Source: an archaeon (GTDB lineage Archaea; Thermoproteota; Nitrososphaeria; Nitrososphaerales; UBA183). From it: DNA of 64,000 bases. The position numbers and the translations under genes were made by a program. Below, one piece after another: positions 7,255 through 15,264 of this stretch. The stretch is taken from positions 248,001 to 312,000 of the forward strand of contig JAKASI010000001.1 of NCBI GenBank assembly GCA_021828185.1. Reading direction: 5' to 3'. Under the pieces are notes generated by a model, which had not been told where the DNA came from, searched no databases, and saw nothing but the letters and a program-made list of their open reading frames with translations. How positions within the stretch are numbered: the stretch's first letter is position 1; each line of letters starts with the position of its first letter.

Positions 7255-7548
7255 TTACTGTTCTAATACTTCAAGACGGCCGTACTTGCCAACATTGAGT
7301 CGCAACTCTCCCCTGAAACTATTCGTGTACCCGTTCGTCACCCTCACCTTCGACCCCTGCTTCACCATGTCGATCTGGTCGTCCCAGAGGGAAAGCTTGA
7401 TCTGGCCGCTGTCGTCCTTCAGCATGCAGTCCGCGACCCTCGCCTCCCCACCGGTCCTCAGATTGACCGTACGGGGCTCAGCCATCTCGACGATCTCCCC
7501 TTCGGCGTCGACCCTCCGCATGCCATCTCTCAAGTCCCTTACATTCAT
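7255..7548 (-). CDS. OB-fold single-stranded nucleic acid-binding protein (RPA/SSB-like)
   Basis: The 97-residue product reads as one OB fold: a first strand around VDAEGEIVEM, then VADCMLKDDSGQIKLSLWDDQID and KVRVTNGYTNSFRGELRLNVG, the pattern of archaeal RPA-like domains. It probably binds single-stranded DNA in replication or repair. The start at ATG 7548 is supported by an AT-rich box (gttaaataat on this strand, about 7571-7580) some 25 bases upstream. It is divergent from the GlcNAc-1-P transferase gene. Some archaeal tRNA-binding proteins share this fold. Confidence 0.75.
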   Translation of the reverse strand: MNVRDLRDGMRRVDAEGEIVEMAEPRTVNLRTGGEARVADCMLKDDSGQIKLSLWDDQIDMVKQGSKVRVTNGYTNSFRGELRLNVGKYGRLEVLEQ

Positions 7549-7568
7549 CGAATGACCAGGTCGCCTGA

Positions 7569-7582
7569 CGGCATTATTTAAC
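7569..7582 (-). promoter_or_regulatory. TATA box of the OB-fold gene
   Basis: On the minus strand this reads as gttaaataatgcc, centred about 27 bases before the ATG at 7548. The spacing gives a leaderless transcript. Confidence 0.5.
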
Positions 7583-7646
7583 ATTGAAGCGGGGGACACG
7601 GCCTCCGGAAACCGTTTAATGAGAAAGAAGTCGGCGGTCTCCAGCG

Positions 7647-8678
7647 TTGGTCTCGGCGATTGAAGCCGCCGCATTCCTTTCGCTCGCGTTCTTCGTTCCA
7701 CTGTTCTTCACGCTAGGCGGACTGCCACCATACCTGCGCTGGCTTGTCAGAAGGGGGAAAGTCTCCGCCGACGCCCACAAGAGCCCTCCGGTGAAGGTTC
7801 CCGAGCCTGCGGGACCCATTCTCTTCCTGGGGGCACTGGCAGGGGAGTTGTTCGTATTCCTGGTGTCACGGTCCTTGGTCCCCGTAGCCATCATCCTGTC
7901 GACAGCCGCCGCGTTCGCCATAGGCCTCGCAGATGACCTCTACGTGCTTGGCGGCAAGACGAAGCCGCTCCTCCTGGTCCTCGCGGGCCTGGTCTTCGCC
8001 GCGGTGGTCGTTATGGAGCCTGACCTGTACACCCCTGTCCTCTTCTTCCCGTTACTCAACGACACCAGCCCGCACTTCACAATATTCACTTTGCTCGCTG
8101 TGGCAGCCTTCCCGGTGGTCTCCAACGCGTTCAACATGATGGACTCGTTCAACGGGGAGATCTCCTGGTTCACCCTCCTTACTTCGCTGGCGCTCCTGGC
8201 CGGGGTGGCGCTGCGGACCGCCTTCACCGGCTTCTCCATCATAAGGCTCGGGACAGACCTCCCCCTCGTGGCGGTGTCTGGGGTGTTCCTGCTTTTCAAC
8301 CGCTATCCTTCGAAGGCCTTCGACGGGGACAGCGGCTCGCTGATGTTCGGGGCGATGTTCGCCGGGCTCGCGGTGACCGGGGGGGTGGAGATAGCCGCCA
8401 TCATAGCCATAGTCCCAGCGATACTGAATTCGTTCTACACCCTGTCGAGCGTGAAGGGGTTCGTGGAGAGGAGGAGAATGAAGTCGAGACCGACCTACCT
8501 CGGGGAAGACGGGAGGATGCACGCGTCGGACGACCCTGGCGCGCCGACCACCATCATCAGGCTGATTTTGCTCTCGGGACCGCTCACCGAGCGGGAGCTC
8601 GTGAAGGAAATAGTGAAGCTCACCGCCGTCGCCTGCGTTCTGTCCGTCATCATCTCGGTGCTCACATGGGTGCATTGA
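7647..8678 (+). CDS. UDP-GlcNAc:polyprenyl-phosphate GlcNAc-1-phosphate transferase (MraY/WecA/Alg7 family)
   Basis: The 343-residue integral membrane enzyme has about ten hydrophobic helices and the family's cytosolic motifs: GLADDLY (Asp96, Asp97), NAFNMMDSFNG (residues 160-170) and FDGDSGS near residue 225. It should move a sugar-1-phosphate from a UDP-sugar to dolichyl phosphate, the first step of N-glycan building. The start is a TTG at 7647. It overlaps the next small membrane gene and is followed by convergent genes for nucleotide-sugar modification, which fits a glycan role. The exact sugar is not fixed by the sequence. Confidence 0.85.
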   Translation: MVSAIEAAAFLSLAFFVPLFFTLGGLPPYLRWLVRRGKVSADAHKSPPVKVPEPAGPILFLGALAGELFVFLVSRSLVPVAIILSTAAAFAIGLADDLYVLGGKTKPLLLVLAGLVFAAVVVMEPDLYTPVLFFPLLNDTSPHFTIFTLLAVAAFPVVSNAFNMMDSFNGEISWFTLLTSLALLAGVALRTAFTGFSIIRLGTDLPLVAVSGVFLLFNRYPSKAFDGDSGSLMFGAMFAGLAVTGGVEIAAIIAIVPAILNSFYTLSSVKGFVERRRMKSRPTYLGEDGRMHASDDPGAPTTIIRLILLSGPLTERELVKEIVKLTAVACVLSVIISVLTWVH

Positions 8679-8935
8679 AATTGAAGCTCGCTCCTCTCGT
8701 CGTCATCGAAGTGGCCGCCTTCCTCCTGATAATCGGGGAGACCTACGCCTTCTTCACTTTCGTCATACTGTTCGGCCCATTCCCGCACAATCTCGGAGAG
8801 TACACGGTGGACGCGATCGCAAGGGTGATTCTGACAGTCGGCCTGGGAGTGCTGTGGTTCTTGGTAGTCCTTGGTCTGACCAGGCTTTACACGAAGTCGA
8901 AGCTCAGGAGCCCGACTCCCACTCCTTCATCCTAG
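8666..8935 (+). CDS. Small two-helix membrane protein
   Basis: The 89-residue product has two hydrophobic helices (about 10-33 and 50-75) and a short polar, proline/serine-rich tail. It overlaps the end of the GlcNAc-1-P transferase gene by 13 bases, so the two are probably translated from one mRNA. It also overlaps the convergent acetyltransferase gene by about 30 bases. I do not recognise a family. An accessory role for the transferase is possible from position alone. Confidence 0.6.
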   Translation: MGALKLKLAPLVVIEVAAFLLIIGETYAFFTFVILFGPFPHNLGEYTVDAIARVILTVGLGVLWFLVVLGLTRLYTKSKLRSPTPTPSS

Positions 8936-9398
8936 CGTCGAATTCCTCCCTGGTGTACTTTACCCGGGCGGGGACCCCCATCACCACTTTGCCCGGAGGC
9001 ACATCCCTGGTCACAACCGCCCCCATGGCCACCACGCTTCTCCTCCCGACCGTGACCCCGGCCTTGATTACAGCCCGGGCGCCGATCACTGCTCCGTCTT
9101 CGACGGTGACCCCGATCATCCTCTTGCTCGGCGGGTAGGGGTCATTCGTGAGCACCGCAGCCGGGCCGATGAAGACATTCTTCCCGATCCTCGACATCGG
9201 GGGGATGTACGCGCTCCCTTCGATCATGGTCCCGCTCCCTATCCTGACGTTGTAGTCGACATGGGCGAGGGAACCGATCTTTACGTTGTCGCCAATCACG
9301 GTCCCGCTCCCGACGTATGCGTAGTGCCAAATCCGAACATTCTTCCCAAGCTTGGCATCAGGAGCGACGGAGTTTGTGACTTTCATTCTCTTAACCAA
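8904..9398 (-). CDS. Hexapeptide-repeat acetyltransferase (WbpD/WlbB-like)
   Basis: The 164-residue product is a left-handed beta-helix protein: repeats of the form [IV]-G-x-x-[VST] run from residue 10 to about 150. It ends like sugar N-acetyltransferases (VMGVPARV). The likely reaction is transfer of acetyl from acetyl-CoA to the 3-amino group of a UDP-2-acetamido-3-amino sugar. It overlaps the upstream dehydrogenase gene by 8 bases, so the two form an operon that could make an acetamido sugar for surface glycans. Confidence 0.8.
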   Translation of the reverse strand: MVKRMKVTNSVAPDAKLGKNVRIWHYAYVGSGTVIGDNVKIGSLAHVDYNVRIGSGTMIEGSAYIPPMSRIGKNVFIGPAAVLTNDPYPPSKRMIGVTVEDGAVIGARAVIKAGVTVGRRSVVAMGAVVTRDVPPGKVVMGVPARVKYTREEFDARMKEWESGS

Positions 9399-10329
9399 GG
9401 TAGATTGGTGTCCCCGAACTGCTCGATGCGAGTACTGCCTCGGCGACCCTGATCACGTTCAGCCCGTCCCTCCCTGTCACCAGCGGCTGCCTCTTTTCTT
9501 GAACCGCGTTCACGAACTCCCTGAGCTCCAGCATCAGGGGCTCCTGAAACTGCTTTGTGGGGACCGTCGTGGCCGCGCCTTCGTGGATACTGGTCTTCTG
9601 CGTCACGAAGTCGACGTCCACGACCCCTCCTGAAAAGACCGCGCTTAGAGTCCTCACCCTGTTGGGGGTAATCCAGTTGGTCACCAGGAACGCAGTCTTC
9701 TGCCCGGAGAAGCCCAGGAGAATGGCTGCGAAATCCTCGTGTTCAGGCGGCGCCTGCATCGACCCGACGCGCGCATACACCACCCTGGGGACCTCTCCGA
9801 AGAGCCAGCATGCCGTGTCGATGTCGTGTACCGAGGCGTCCTTCACTATGCCAACGTCGCTGATGTTCTCCCCCCTCCGGTTCTCCCTGTGGAACTCCAG
9901 GAGTATCGGCTCCCCAATCCTCCCTCCCGATATCATCTGCTTGAGGTCGGTGATGGGCGGGTTGAACCTCTCGATGAACCCGACGGTGAGCGCCCTGTTG
10001 GCGCTCTTTGCCTTCCCGATGAGTTCCTCCCCGTCCTTCACATCAGTTGTCATCGGCTTCTCTACGAACGTGTGGAGCCCTGCGGCCAGGGTCTTCGAAG
10101 CCATGGAGAAGTGGGTCGACGCAGGGGTGCAGATGGTGACTCCGTCCAGTCTCTCCTTCTTCAGCATCTCCTCAAGGGATGAGTATCCGGGGACGTGGAA
10201 GTTCTTGGAAAAAGCGTCCATCCTCTCCTTGTTCGTGTCGCAGACGGCCGCAAGAGCCTGCAGCTCGTTCAGCACTCGGACGTGGTTCTTTCCCCATCCC
10301 CCCGTCCCGACGACCCCTACCCTGGGCAT
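9391..10329 (-). CDS. Gfo/Idh/MocA-family sugar dehydrogenase (WbpB/WlbA-like)
   Basis: The 312-residue enzyme begins with an NAD-binding loop (VGVVGTGGWGKNH) and has the family's EKP motif (in FVEKPMTT, near residue 91) and a VHDIDTACWLFG segment (about 168-179) with the catalytic His and Asp. It probably oxidises C3 of a UDP-acetamido sugar. The translationally coupled acetyltransferase downstream supports a UDP-2,3-diacetamido sugar pathway. The 3-aminotransferase such a pathway needs is not in this window. It starts at ATG 10329. Confidence 0.8.
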   Translation of the reverse strand: MPRVGVVGTGGWGKNHVRVLNELQALAAVCDTNKERMDAFSKNFHVPGYSSLEEMLKKERLDGVTICTPASTHFSMASKTLAAGLHTFVEKPMTTDVKDGEELIGKAKSANRALTVGFIERFNPPITDLKQMISGGRIGEPILLEFHRENRRGENISDVGIVKDASVHDIDTACWLFGEVPRVVYARVGSMQAPPEHEDFAAILLGFSGQKTAFLVTNWITPNRVRTLSAVFSGGVVDVDFVTQKTSIHEGAATTVPTKQFQEPLMLELREFVNAVQEKRQPLVTGRDGLNVIRVAEAVLASSSSGTPIYLG

Positions 10330-10424
10330 GTGAGGCGAGCCCCATTTCCTTTCGATTTAGGGTTATCCGGCTCGTCTCCACCCTCTCCGTTTCATGTTCC
10401 ATTCAAACCCGTTGAAAATCCGAA

Positions 10425-10748
10425 ATGACTGATTTCAAGCGCGTCGTCTTATTATCCGAGGTCGGAATAGGGGACCTCGTGCATAGGCTGTCACTGATTT
10501 CGCTGACCGCCTTGATGGCGGTTGGCGGGGTCCTCGCCTTTAGCGTCTTCGTCAGCCCGCAGACTTTGGCCGCGCCGGCTCCGACGCTGCCAACGCAGCC
10601 GGCAACCACCCACGCTCCAACTCCCACAAGCACCGGCAACAGTACGAGCACCGCCTCCAGTACCAACAGCACCCTCCTCACAGGTCTGCCCACATCTCAC
10701 AGCGGCTCCGGGGACGATGGTCCGGACGGCGGCTCGGGCGACAACTAG
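10425..10748 (+). CDS. Small secreted or anchored Ser/Thr-rich protein
   Basis: The 107-residue product has a basic N-terminus, one hydrophobic helix (about 27-45, possibly an uncleaved signal) and a Pro/Ser/Thr-rich tail ending in Gly/Asp/Ser repeats. It heads the cytochrome b/Rieske cluster, with a gap of 17 bases to the next gene, so it may be a small subunit or anchor of that complex. I do not recognise a family and no cofactor motif is visible. Confidence 0.6.
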   Translation: MTDFKRVVLLSEVGIGDLVHRLSLISLTALMAVGGVLAFSVFVSPQTLAAPAPTLPTQPATTHAPTPTSTGNSTSTASSTNSTLLTGLPTSHSGSGDDGPDGGSGDN

Positions 10749-10765
10749 CCGGAGCTGACCTCTGG

Positions 10766-11245
10766 ATGCAGTCACTGCTGCTCGGCGACCTTACTGGGTT
10801 CGCCGCCCTTGCCTTCGTGGGTGCTTCCGCGGCGATAATGGCGTTCAGGGCGAGGTTCGTAAAGGTCCTCGGGGGGGTGGAGCCCCTCCGGGACATCCAC
10901 ATCGCGGTCTCCATACTGGCTACCGTCTTCCTTTCCGTCCACATCATCCAGTTCTACTCCTTTCCACTGACCCTGGCAATGGAGCTCGGTTACGGCGCTT
11001 TCGCCCTTGGTCTGGTCCTGTGGGCGACGGGGGTGGGCTTCCTAGAGCGCAACAAGGACTCCTTCTTCCTTCACGGCTCCCTGGCCGTGGCGGTCGTCGC
11101 GCTGGTCGTGGTTCACGCCGCGGCGTCAGGGGCGACCCTTCCACCCGTGGTCTCCGTGACTGCCCTCATCGCGTCAGGCACAGTGGCCCTGGCCAGCGCG
11201 TCGTACAACATCAGGAAGATGCGGACAAAGTCCATGGTGAGATAG
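10766..11245 (+). CDS. Four-helix membrane cytochrome b-like protein
   Basis: The 159-residue product has four or five hydrophobic helices. Two carry paired histidines at equal spacing: His45/His59 and His103/His117, each pair 14 residues apart. This is the pattern of bis-histidine haem binding in small membrane cytochromes b and ferric reductase-like domains. The stop is directly followed by the GTG of a Rieske protein gene, so the pair should act together, passing electrons between quinol and an outside acceptor such as a cupredoxin. It is much shorter than a standard bc1 cytochrome b. Confidence 0.65.
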   Translation: MQSLLLGDLTGFAALAFVGASAAIMAFRARFVKVLGGVEPLRDIHIAVSILATVFLSVHIIQFYSFPLTLAMELGYGAFALGLVLWATGVGFLERNKDSFFLHGSLAVAVVALVVVHAAASGATLPPVVSVTALIASGTVALASASYNIRKMRTKSMVR

Positions 11246-11758
11246 GTGGACAGGAGAGAGTTCGTCAGGAGAGCGTCGCTCACGGTCGTCTTCGGCTCCA
11301 TCGGGGCCCTCGCCTTCTTCGAAGCGCTTGGCAAGTTGGCCTCCCCGGTCCCGACGATGATCCCCCAGACGGTTGGGGGCGGGGGAGGGAGTCAGTCGCA
11401 GACGAGCCAGATTCAGACTCAGACCCAAACACAGGCGCAGACACCCGTCGGGTACATCTACGTCGCCCCTGCTTCGGCGGTCGCCGGCAAGACTTCCGCC
11501 TATTTCAACCACCCGACGGGTGGTTCCTGCATCCTCATCGACTACAGCGGCCAGTGGCGCGCATTCAGCGCCATCTGCACCCATGCAGGATGCGCTGTGA
11601 ACTTCACCGGTTCGTCGCTCTACTGCCCCTGCCATGGGGGGTCCTTCAGCCCCGCGAACGGGGCCGTCCAGAGCGGCCCCCCACCGTCACCGCTGGCGGA
11701 GTACGGAGTCGTCGTCCAGAATGGGAACCTCTACGTCAGCAAGAACATCGTCAACTGA
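11246..11758 (+). CDS. Rieske [2Fe-2S] protein with Tat-like signal
   Basis: The 170-residue product begins with a twin-arginine-like region (DRREFVRRASL), a hydrophobic helix, a Gly then Gln/Thr-rich linker and a Rieske fold. Cluster ligands are Cys111, His113, Cys127 and His130 in CTHAGC and CPCHGG, with Cys116 and Cys129 forming the usual disulfide. It starts with GTG at 11246 immediately after the cytochrome b stop. It should be exported folded and stay anchored, forming the high-potential half of a small quinol-oxidising complex. Confidence 0.9.
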   Translation: MDRREFVRRASLTVVFGSIGALAFFEALGKLASPVPTMIPQTVGGGGGSQSQTSQIQTQTQTQAQTPVGYIYVAPASAVAGKTSAYFNHPTGGSCILIDYSGQWRAFSAICTHAGCAVNFTGSSLYCPCHGGSFSPANGAVQSGPPPSPLAEYGVVVQNGNLYVSKNIVN

Positions 11759-11761
11759 GAT

Positions 11762-12892
11762 CTACTCCCTTACGAGGCTCGGGGTGGCCAGAAGCACCGT
11801 CGTCTCGACGCTCCTCTGGTCCTTCTTCGCCTGTTTCGTGACCTCCCAGTCTTCCTTCGAACAGACGATTACGACGTTGTGCTTGAGCGGGTTGAGGAGC
11901 TCCGACCCACCTTTCCCCCTCGGGCGCGAGATCACTTCGACGTCGGTCACGTAGTCCCTCAGCCTCTGCTGGATGTTCTCGGCGACCTGGAGGCGCTCGC
12001 CCCGCATCTCGTACTTGTCGAGGCTCCAGAGCAGCGAGATCTTCGTCCTGCTCGCCTTGAGCTGCTTCTCCTTGAGCACCTCGCGCGCCTCGTCGACCAC
12101 GTACCTGACGTAGTTGTCGAAACTCTTCAGGGCCGCCCCCGCGAGGTATGCGATGGACTCCCCTGTCTCCTCGCTAGACTGTATCGCCTTCAGCTCGTAG
12201 AGGAACTTCGAGAACTCGTCGAGGTAGACGTTCGACGCCCTCTGTAGGGACACCCTGGCCTCCCTGGCCTTCCTCGCCATCTCAATCTCGGTGACCGAGC
12301 AGACGGCGGTCTCCATGACGCTCGACGCGTATTCCAGTTCAGCCGAGTAGACGTTCTGGGAGTTCGGTGCGAACCCGAGCGACTGAAGCGCCCCCTTCTC
12401 TGCCAGGCCCGCGGCGGACACCACCGCCGGCTTCGGGTCCCTCGGCCTCAGCGGCATGTACGAGTAGGTGAGAGCTGACCCCACCTGCAGCCCCGTCTGC
12501 TTCTCGACAAGCATGATATTCTCCGAGTTCCCGCCAGGTCCGGTCGGGAGGGAGTTGACGAGGGTGACCCCCTTGGAGAGGTACCGAGCCAGGTCCCTCA
12601 GCTTCGAGCCGGCCTCGATGAGGGTCTCGTCCGATGGTCTCCTGAGCCTCGGAGTGAAGAAGATGACCTGTGCCTCCCCCAGCACCTGTTCTAGGGGCTT
12701 GAAGCTGAGGAGGGGCTCCTCGGCCATCACGTCCTGGAGGTCCGGATTCTTCTTGAGGAAGGCTGGGTCAAGGTCCATGGCCATCTGAAGGGTTTCGTCG
12801 ACTATCGTGACCTGGGCCTTGTCAACAAGGTCGGCGGCGAGCTTGTATGCCTCGCTGGTGAGTCCGTACATCGCGACCTTGATCTTTGACAA
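11762..12892 (-). CDS. Divergent nucleotide-sugar dehydrogenase-like protein
   Basis: From a TTG at 12892 the product has 376 residues. The N-terminal part reads like a Rossmann domain (KVAMYGLTSEAYKLAADLV) followed by LGEAQVIFFTPR and a VTLVNSLPTGPGG segment reminiscent of UDP-glucose/UDP-ManNAc dehydrogenases. The classic GxGxxG and catalytic Cys motifs are not clear, so the activity is doubtful. The second half is helical and charged. The start fits an AT-rich box near 12920-12930 shared with the divergent gene at 12989. A structural or regulatory relative of the family is equally possible. Confidence 0.5.
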   Translation of the reverse strand: MSKIKVAMYGLTSEAYKLAADLVDKAQVTIVDETLQMAMDLDPAFLKKNPDLQDVMAEEPLLSFKPLEQVLGEAQVIFFTPRLRRPSDETLIEAGSKLRDLARYLSKGVTLVNSLPTGPGGNSENIMLVEKQTGLQVGSALTYSYMPLRPRDPKPAVVSAAGLAEKGALQSLGFAPNSQNVYSAELEYASSVMETAVCSVTEIEMARKAREARVSLQRASNVYLDEFSKFLYELKAIQSSEETGESIAYLAGAALKSFDNYVRYVVDEAREVLKEKQLKASRTKISLLWSLDKYEMRGERLQVAENIQQRLRDYVTDVEVISRPRGKGGSELLNPLKHNVVIVCSKEDWEVTKQAKKDQRSVETTVLLATPSLVRE

Positions 12893-12988
12893 AAGCTCCC
12901 CATGGCTCCGAGACCGTCTGGTATATGCTTTGAAGGGAAGCAAACGGATTAGTATGCAGAACCTCGGTCGGCAACGCGAGGAACCGGG

Positions 12989-14041
12989 TTGAAGGCGTGG
13001 ATCGATCTCCTGACACCGAAACAGATCCTGTTCTTCCACCCGATAATCAGAGAGCTGAAGTCTTCCGGGGCCGAGGTGCTAGCCACCTCCAGGAGATACC
13101 GAGAGGTAGGACCGCTTGCTGAGAGGGCGGGGCTGGACCTGACCTACGTGGGGGAAAGGGGGGTCAAGGGCCAGGAGGAGCAGCTGCTCGCCGCCACGCG
13201 GAGGCAGGCCGAGATGATCCCCATCGTGAAGGGGTTCAAGCCACAGGTTGCGGTGTCGATCGCATCGGCGGTCTGCGCCCGCGTCGCATTCGGACTGGGA
13301 ATCAGACACGTGGCTGTGAACGACTCCCCTCACTCCGAAGTGGCCGGAAGGCTGTCCCTCCCCCTCAGCCACCGCCTTCTCTGTCCCTGGGTCATCCCCT
13401 ACAAGGCATGGGAACCGTTCGGCCTGCGGAGGGACCAGGTCACCACCTACCGCGCCCTGGATCCTGCGGCGTGGCTCAAGCGCCCACCTCTGGGTGGCCC
13501 GACGCCGAAGCTCGACCCGGGGAAGAAGACCATAACGGTCAGGGTGCAGGAGAGCGACGCCCCCTATCTTGCGAAGGCTGACATGAGCTGGACAGACAAG
13601 CTCCTTTCCTCAATGATCGAAGCGTTCCCAGACGTGAACCTGGTGGCACTGTGCAGGTACGACTTCCAGGTCGAGGAGATCAGAGCCAAGTTCGGTTCGA
13701 AGTGCACTGTCCCCGAGGAGGTCGTGAGCGGGCACTCCCTCCTTTCGGCGACAGACCTCTTCATCGGCATGGGAGGGACGATGAACGCCGAAGCGGCCCT
13801 CATGGGCGTCCCGGTGATCTCGGCGTTCCAGGGCTCCCTGTACACCGACGGCTACCTGCACTCGGTGGGGCTCCTCGAAAAGGCGCTCACCCCCGCGGCG
13901 CTCGTGTCCCATGCGAGGAGGCTCCTCGCTCCTGCGGCGAAGGAGAACCACGCCAAGAAGGCGAAGCGGGTGCTCGCGTCGATGGAGGACCCGGTCCCCA
14001 AGATAGCGGCGTCAGTCAGGGCGACCGCAACGCAAGCCTAA
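12989..14041 (+). CDS. DUF354-family glycosyltransferase-like protein
   Basis: The 350-residue product matches the DUF354 pattern: it starts KAWIDLLTPKQILFFHPIIREL, contains a VAVNDSPHSEV segment and has a glycosyltransferase-B-like C-terminal end (DLFIGMGGTMNAEAALMGVPVISAFQG) that would hold a nucleotide sugar. Members are archaeal and of unproven function, often near surface polysaccharide genes. The start is a TTG at 12989. It is divergent from the dehydrogenase-like gene and upstream of tRNA-Gln. Confidence 0.75.
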   Translation: MKAWIDLLTPKQILFFHPIIRELKSSGAEVLATSRRYREVGPLAERAGLDLTYVGERGVKGQEEQLLAATRRQAEMIPIVKGFKPQVAVSIASAVCARVAFGLGIRHVAVNDSPHSEVAGRLSLPLSHRLLCPWVIPYKAWEPFGLRRDQVTTYRALDPAAWLKRPPLGGPTPKLDPGKKTITVRVQESDAPYLAKADMSWTDKLLSSMIEAFPDVNLVALCRYDFQVEEIRAKFGSKCTVPEEVVSGHSLLSATDLFIGMGGTMNAEAALMGVPVISAFQGSLYTDGYLHSVGLLEKALTPAALVSHARRLLAPAAKENHAKKAKRVLASMEDPVPKIAASVRATATQA

Positions 14042-14070
14042 ATCACCACGAGACAGCCGGCTCAAGACGC

Positions 14071-14144
14071 AGCCCGGTCGTCTAGTTGGTCAAGGATGGA
14101 GGCCTTTGGAGCCTTCGACCCAGGTTCGAATCCTGGCCGGGCTA
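14071..14144 (+). tRNA. tRNA-Gln(TTG)
   Basis: The acceptor stem AGCCCGG pairs with CCGGGCT and is followed by A. The anticodon arm GAGGC-CTTTGGA-GCCTT gives anticodon TTG, and the T-arm CCAGG-TTCGAAT-CCTGG is standard. The 74 bases fold without an intron, unlike most other tRNA genes here. Confidence 0.93.
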
Positions 14145-14204
14145 CTCCAGAATCAGGCGGGCGCTTCCCTAGTCGCTCCGCGAAAAATGGAGGGGGAGAG
14201 TGGC

Positions 14205-14888
14205 CTAGCCCTCTTCCAGTCCGACCCAGAACCCGTGCAACAGGTCCAGGGCCTCCCTGATGCCACCTTCGAACGACTCTTCCGAGGCAGGGTCCTTCCC
14301 TATGATGCCTGACACTTCCTCCATGGCGTCCTCGTGCTGGCTCTCGAGTTCCCTGTGGAAGAAGTACTCGATATCCATGTTCGGCAGCTTCCTGTCCCTG
14401 ACGGCCCCGAGTCCGGGGAGGAGCTGGTCCCACATGGGTATTGCCATGTTCTCGAGGCCGAAGGAGGCGCCCAGGGCCCTGGGGTGGTCCCTCCCTCCGT
14501 AGAGCCTCCAGAGGCCGTCGAGGTAGGTGCTGGTGCTCGGCTTTGCCCGTTCCGAAATCACCTCTGAAGGGTCGATGTCGATAGATCTGAGGAACTTGCG
14601 GAAGAGGAGCTCATGCCGTCGAGACGGGTCTCCGTCCCCGAGCTCCGACGTCAGGACCTTCGTGAGTTCGAAGGCCTCCCCCTCGTCCGGGGTGTTGACC
14701 AGCAGGTTGGCCAGGATCGCCGGGAATGTCCTCGAGAAGTGGAAGAACTCCCTGGCGAAGTCGTCGAACTCTCTGTCAGTGACGTCGCCTCTGGAAAACC
14801 TCGTCAGGAAGTCGTTGTGGATGGCGGGGTGCGCGAGTACCATTTCTTTCATCCTGTCATGCAGGCTTGCTTGGCTGACTTGGCTCAT
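14205..14888 (-). CDS. Iron-containing redox enzyme family (haem-oxygenase-like fold)
   Basis: The 227-residue all-helical product has Glu and His residues typical of the di-iron haem-oxygenase-like (TenA/PqqC-related) group: REFFHFSRTFP near residue 50, a GLENMAIPMWDQ helix near 145 and HRELESQHEDAM near 180. The reaction is unknown; relatives oxidise or cleave small substrates. Its ATG overlaps the stop of the upstream winged-helix frame (ATGA), so both belong to one operon that begins with a ZIP metal transporter. Confidence 0.75.
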   Translation of the reverse strand: MSQVSQASLHDRMKEMVLAHPAIHNDFLTRFSRGDVTDREFDDFAREFFHFSRTFPAILANLLVNTPDEGEAFELTKVLTSELGDGDPSRRHELLFRKFLRSIDIDPSEVISERAKPSTSTYLDGLWRLYGGRDHPRALGASFGLENMAIPMWDQLLPGLGAVRDRKLPNMDIEYFFHRELESQHEDAMEEVSGIIGKDPASEESFEGGIREALDLLHGFWVGLEEG

Positions 14889-15257
14889 CGTTTCACCTCC
14901 TGAATAGGAAGAACCTGACCGACATGGTCAAGAAGGAGGAGGACGACTTCCATCCCCGACGGCGAAAGCGACGTGGCGTGGTCCGCGAGGGAGATCAGCC
15001 CCAGCTCTCTCAGGATTCTGGCGTTCAGTTTCAGCGTTGAGAGGGGGACCCCTGTCGCCGCAGAAAGGGCGGTTAGCTGACGGGTGATAGGGGTGCCTCT
15101 GGGCTCGGAGAGGTGCTCGAGGACAAGTCGCTGGTTCTGGTTGAGTGCTTTCGCTAGAAGACGGGCGATTCCTGCCTTCCCTTCATCCGATATCGGCGGG
15201 ACATACCTTCTTCGGCCCTGTTTTCGGTCGTCCCCTTTTGAGCCTTTTGGGCAACAT
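14887..15257 (-). CDS. Winged-helix regulator, reading frame apparently shifted near its start
   Basis: A long open frame without a usable start codes for DEGKAGIARLLAKALNQNQRL, a helix-turn-helix (ITRQLTALSAATGVPLSTLKLNARIL) and a wing before a TGA overlapping the next ATG. A separate frame from ATG 15257 gives MLPKRLKRGRPKTGPKKV and stops at a TGA at 15183-15185. Joining the two near 15190 by a one-base shift makes a protein of about 123 residues with a basic N-terminal arm. The ATG lies 7 bases after the ZIP gene stop. A sequence error or mutation could explain the shift. It probably controls this metal operon. Confidence 0.5.
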
Positions 15258-15264
15258 TACCTGT

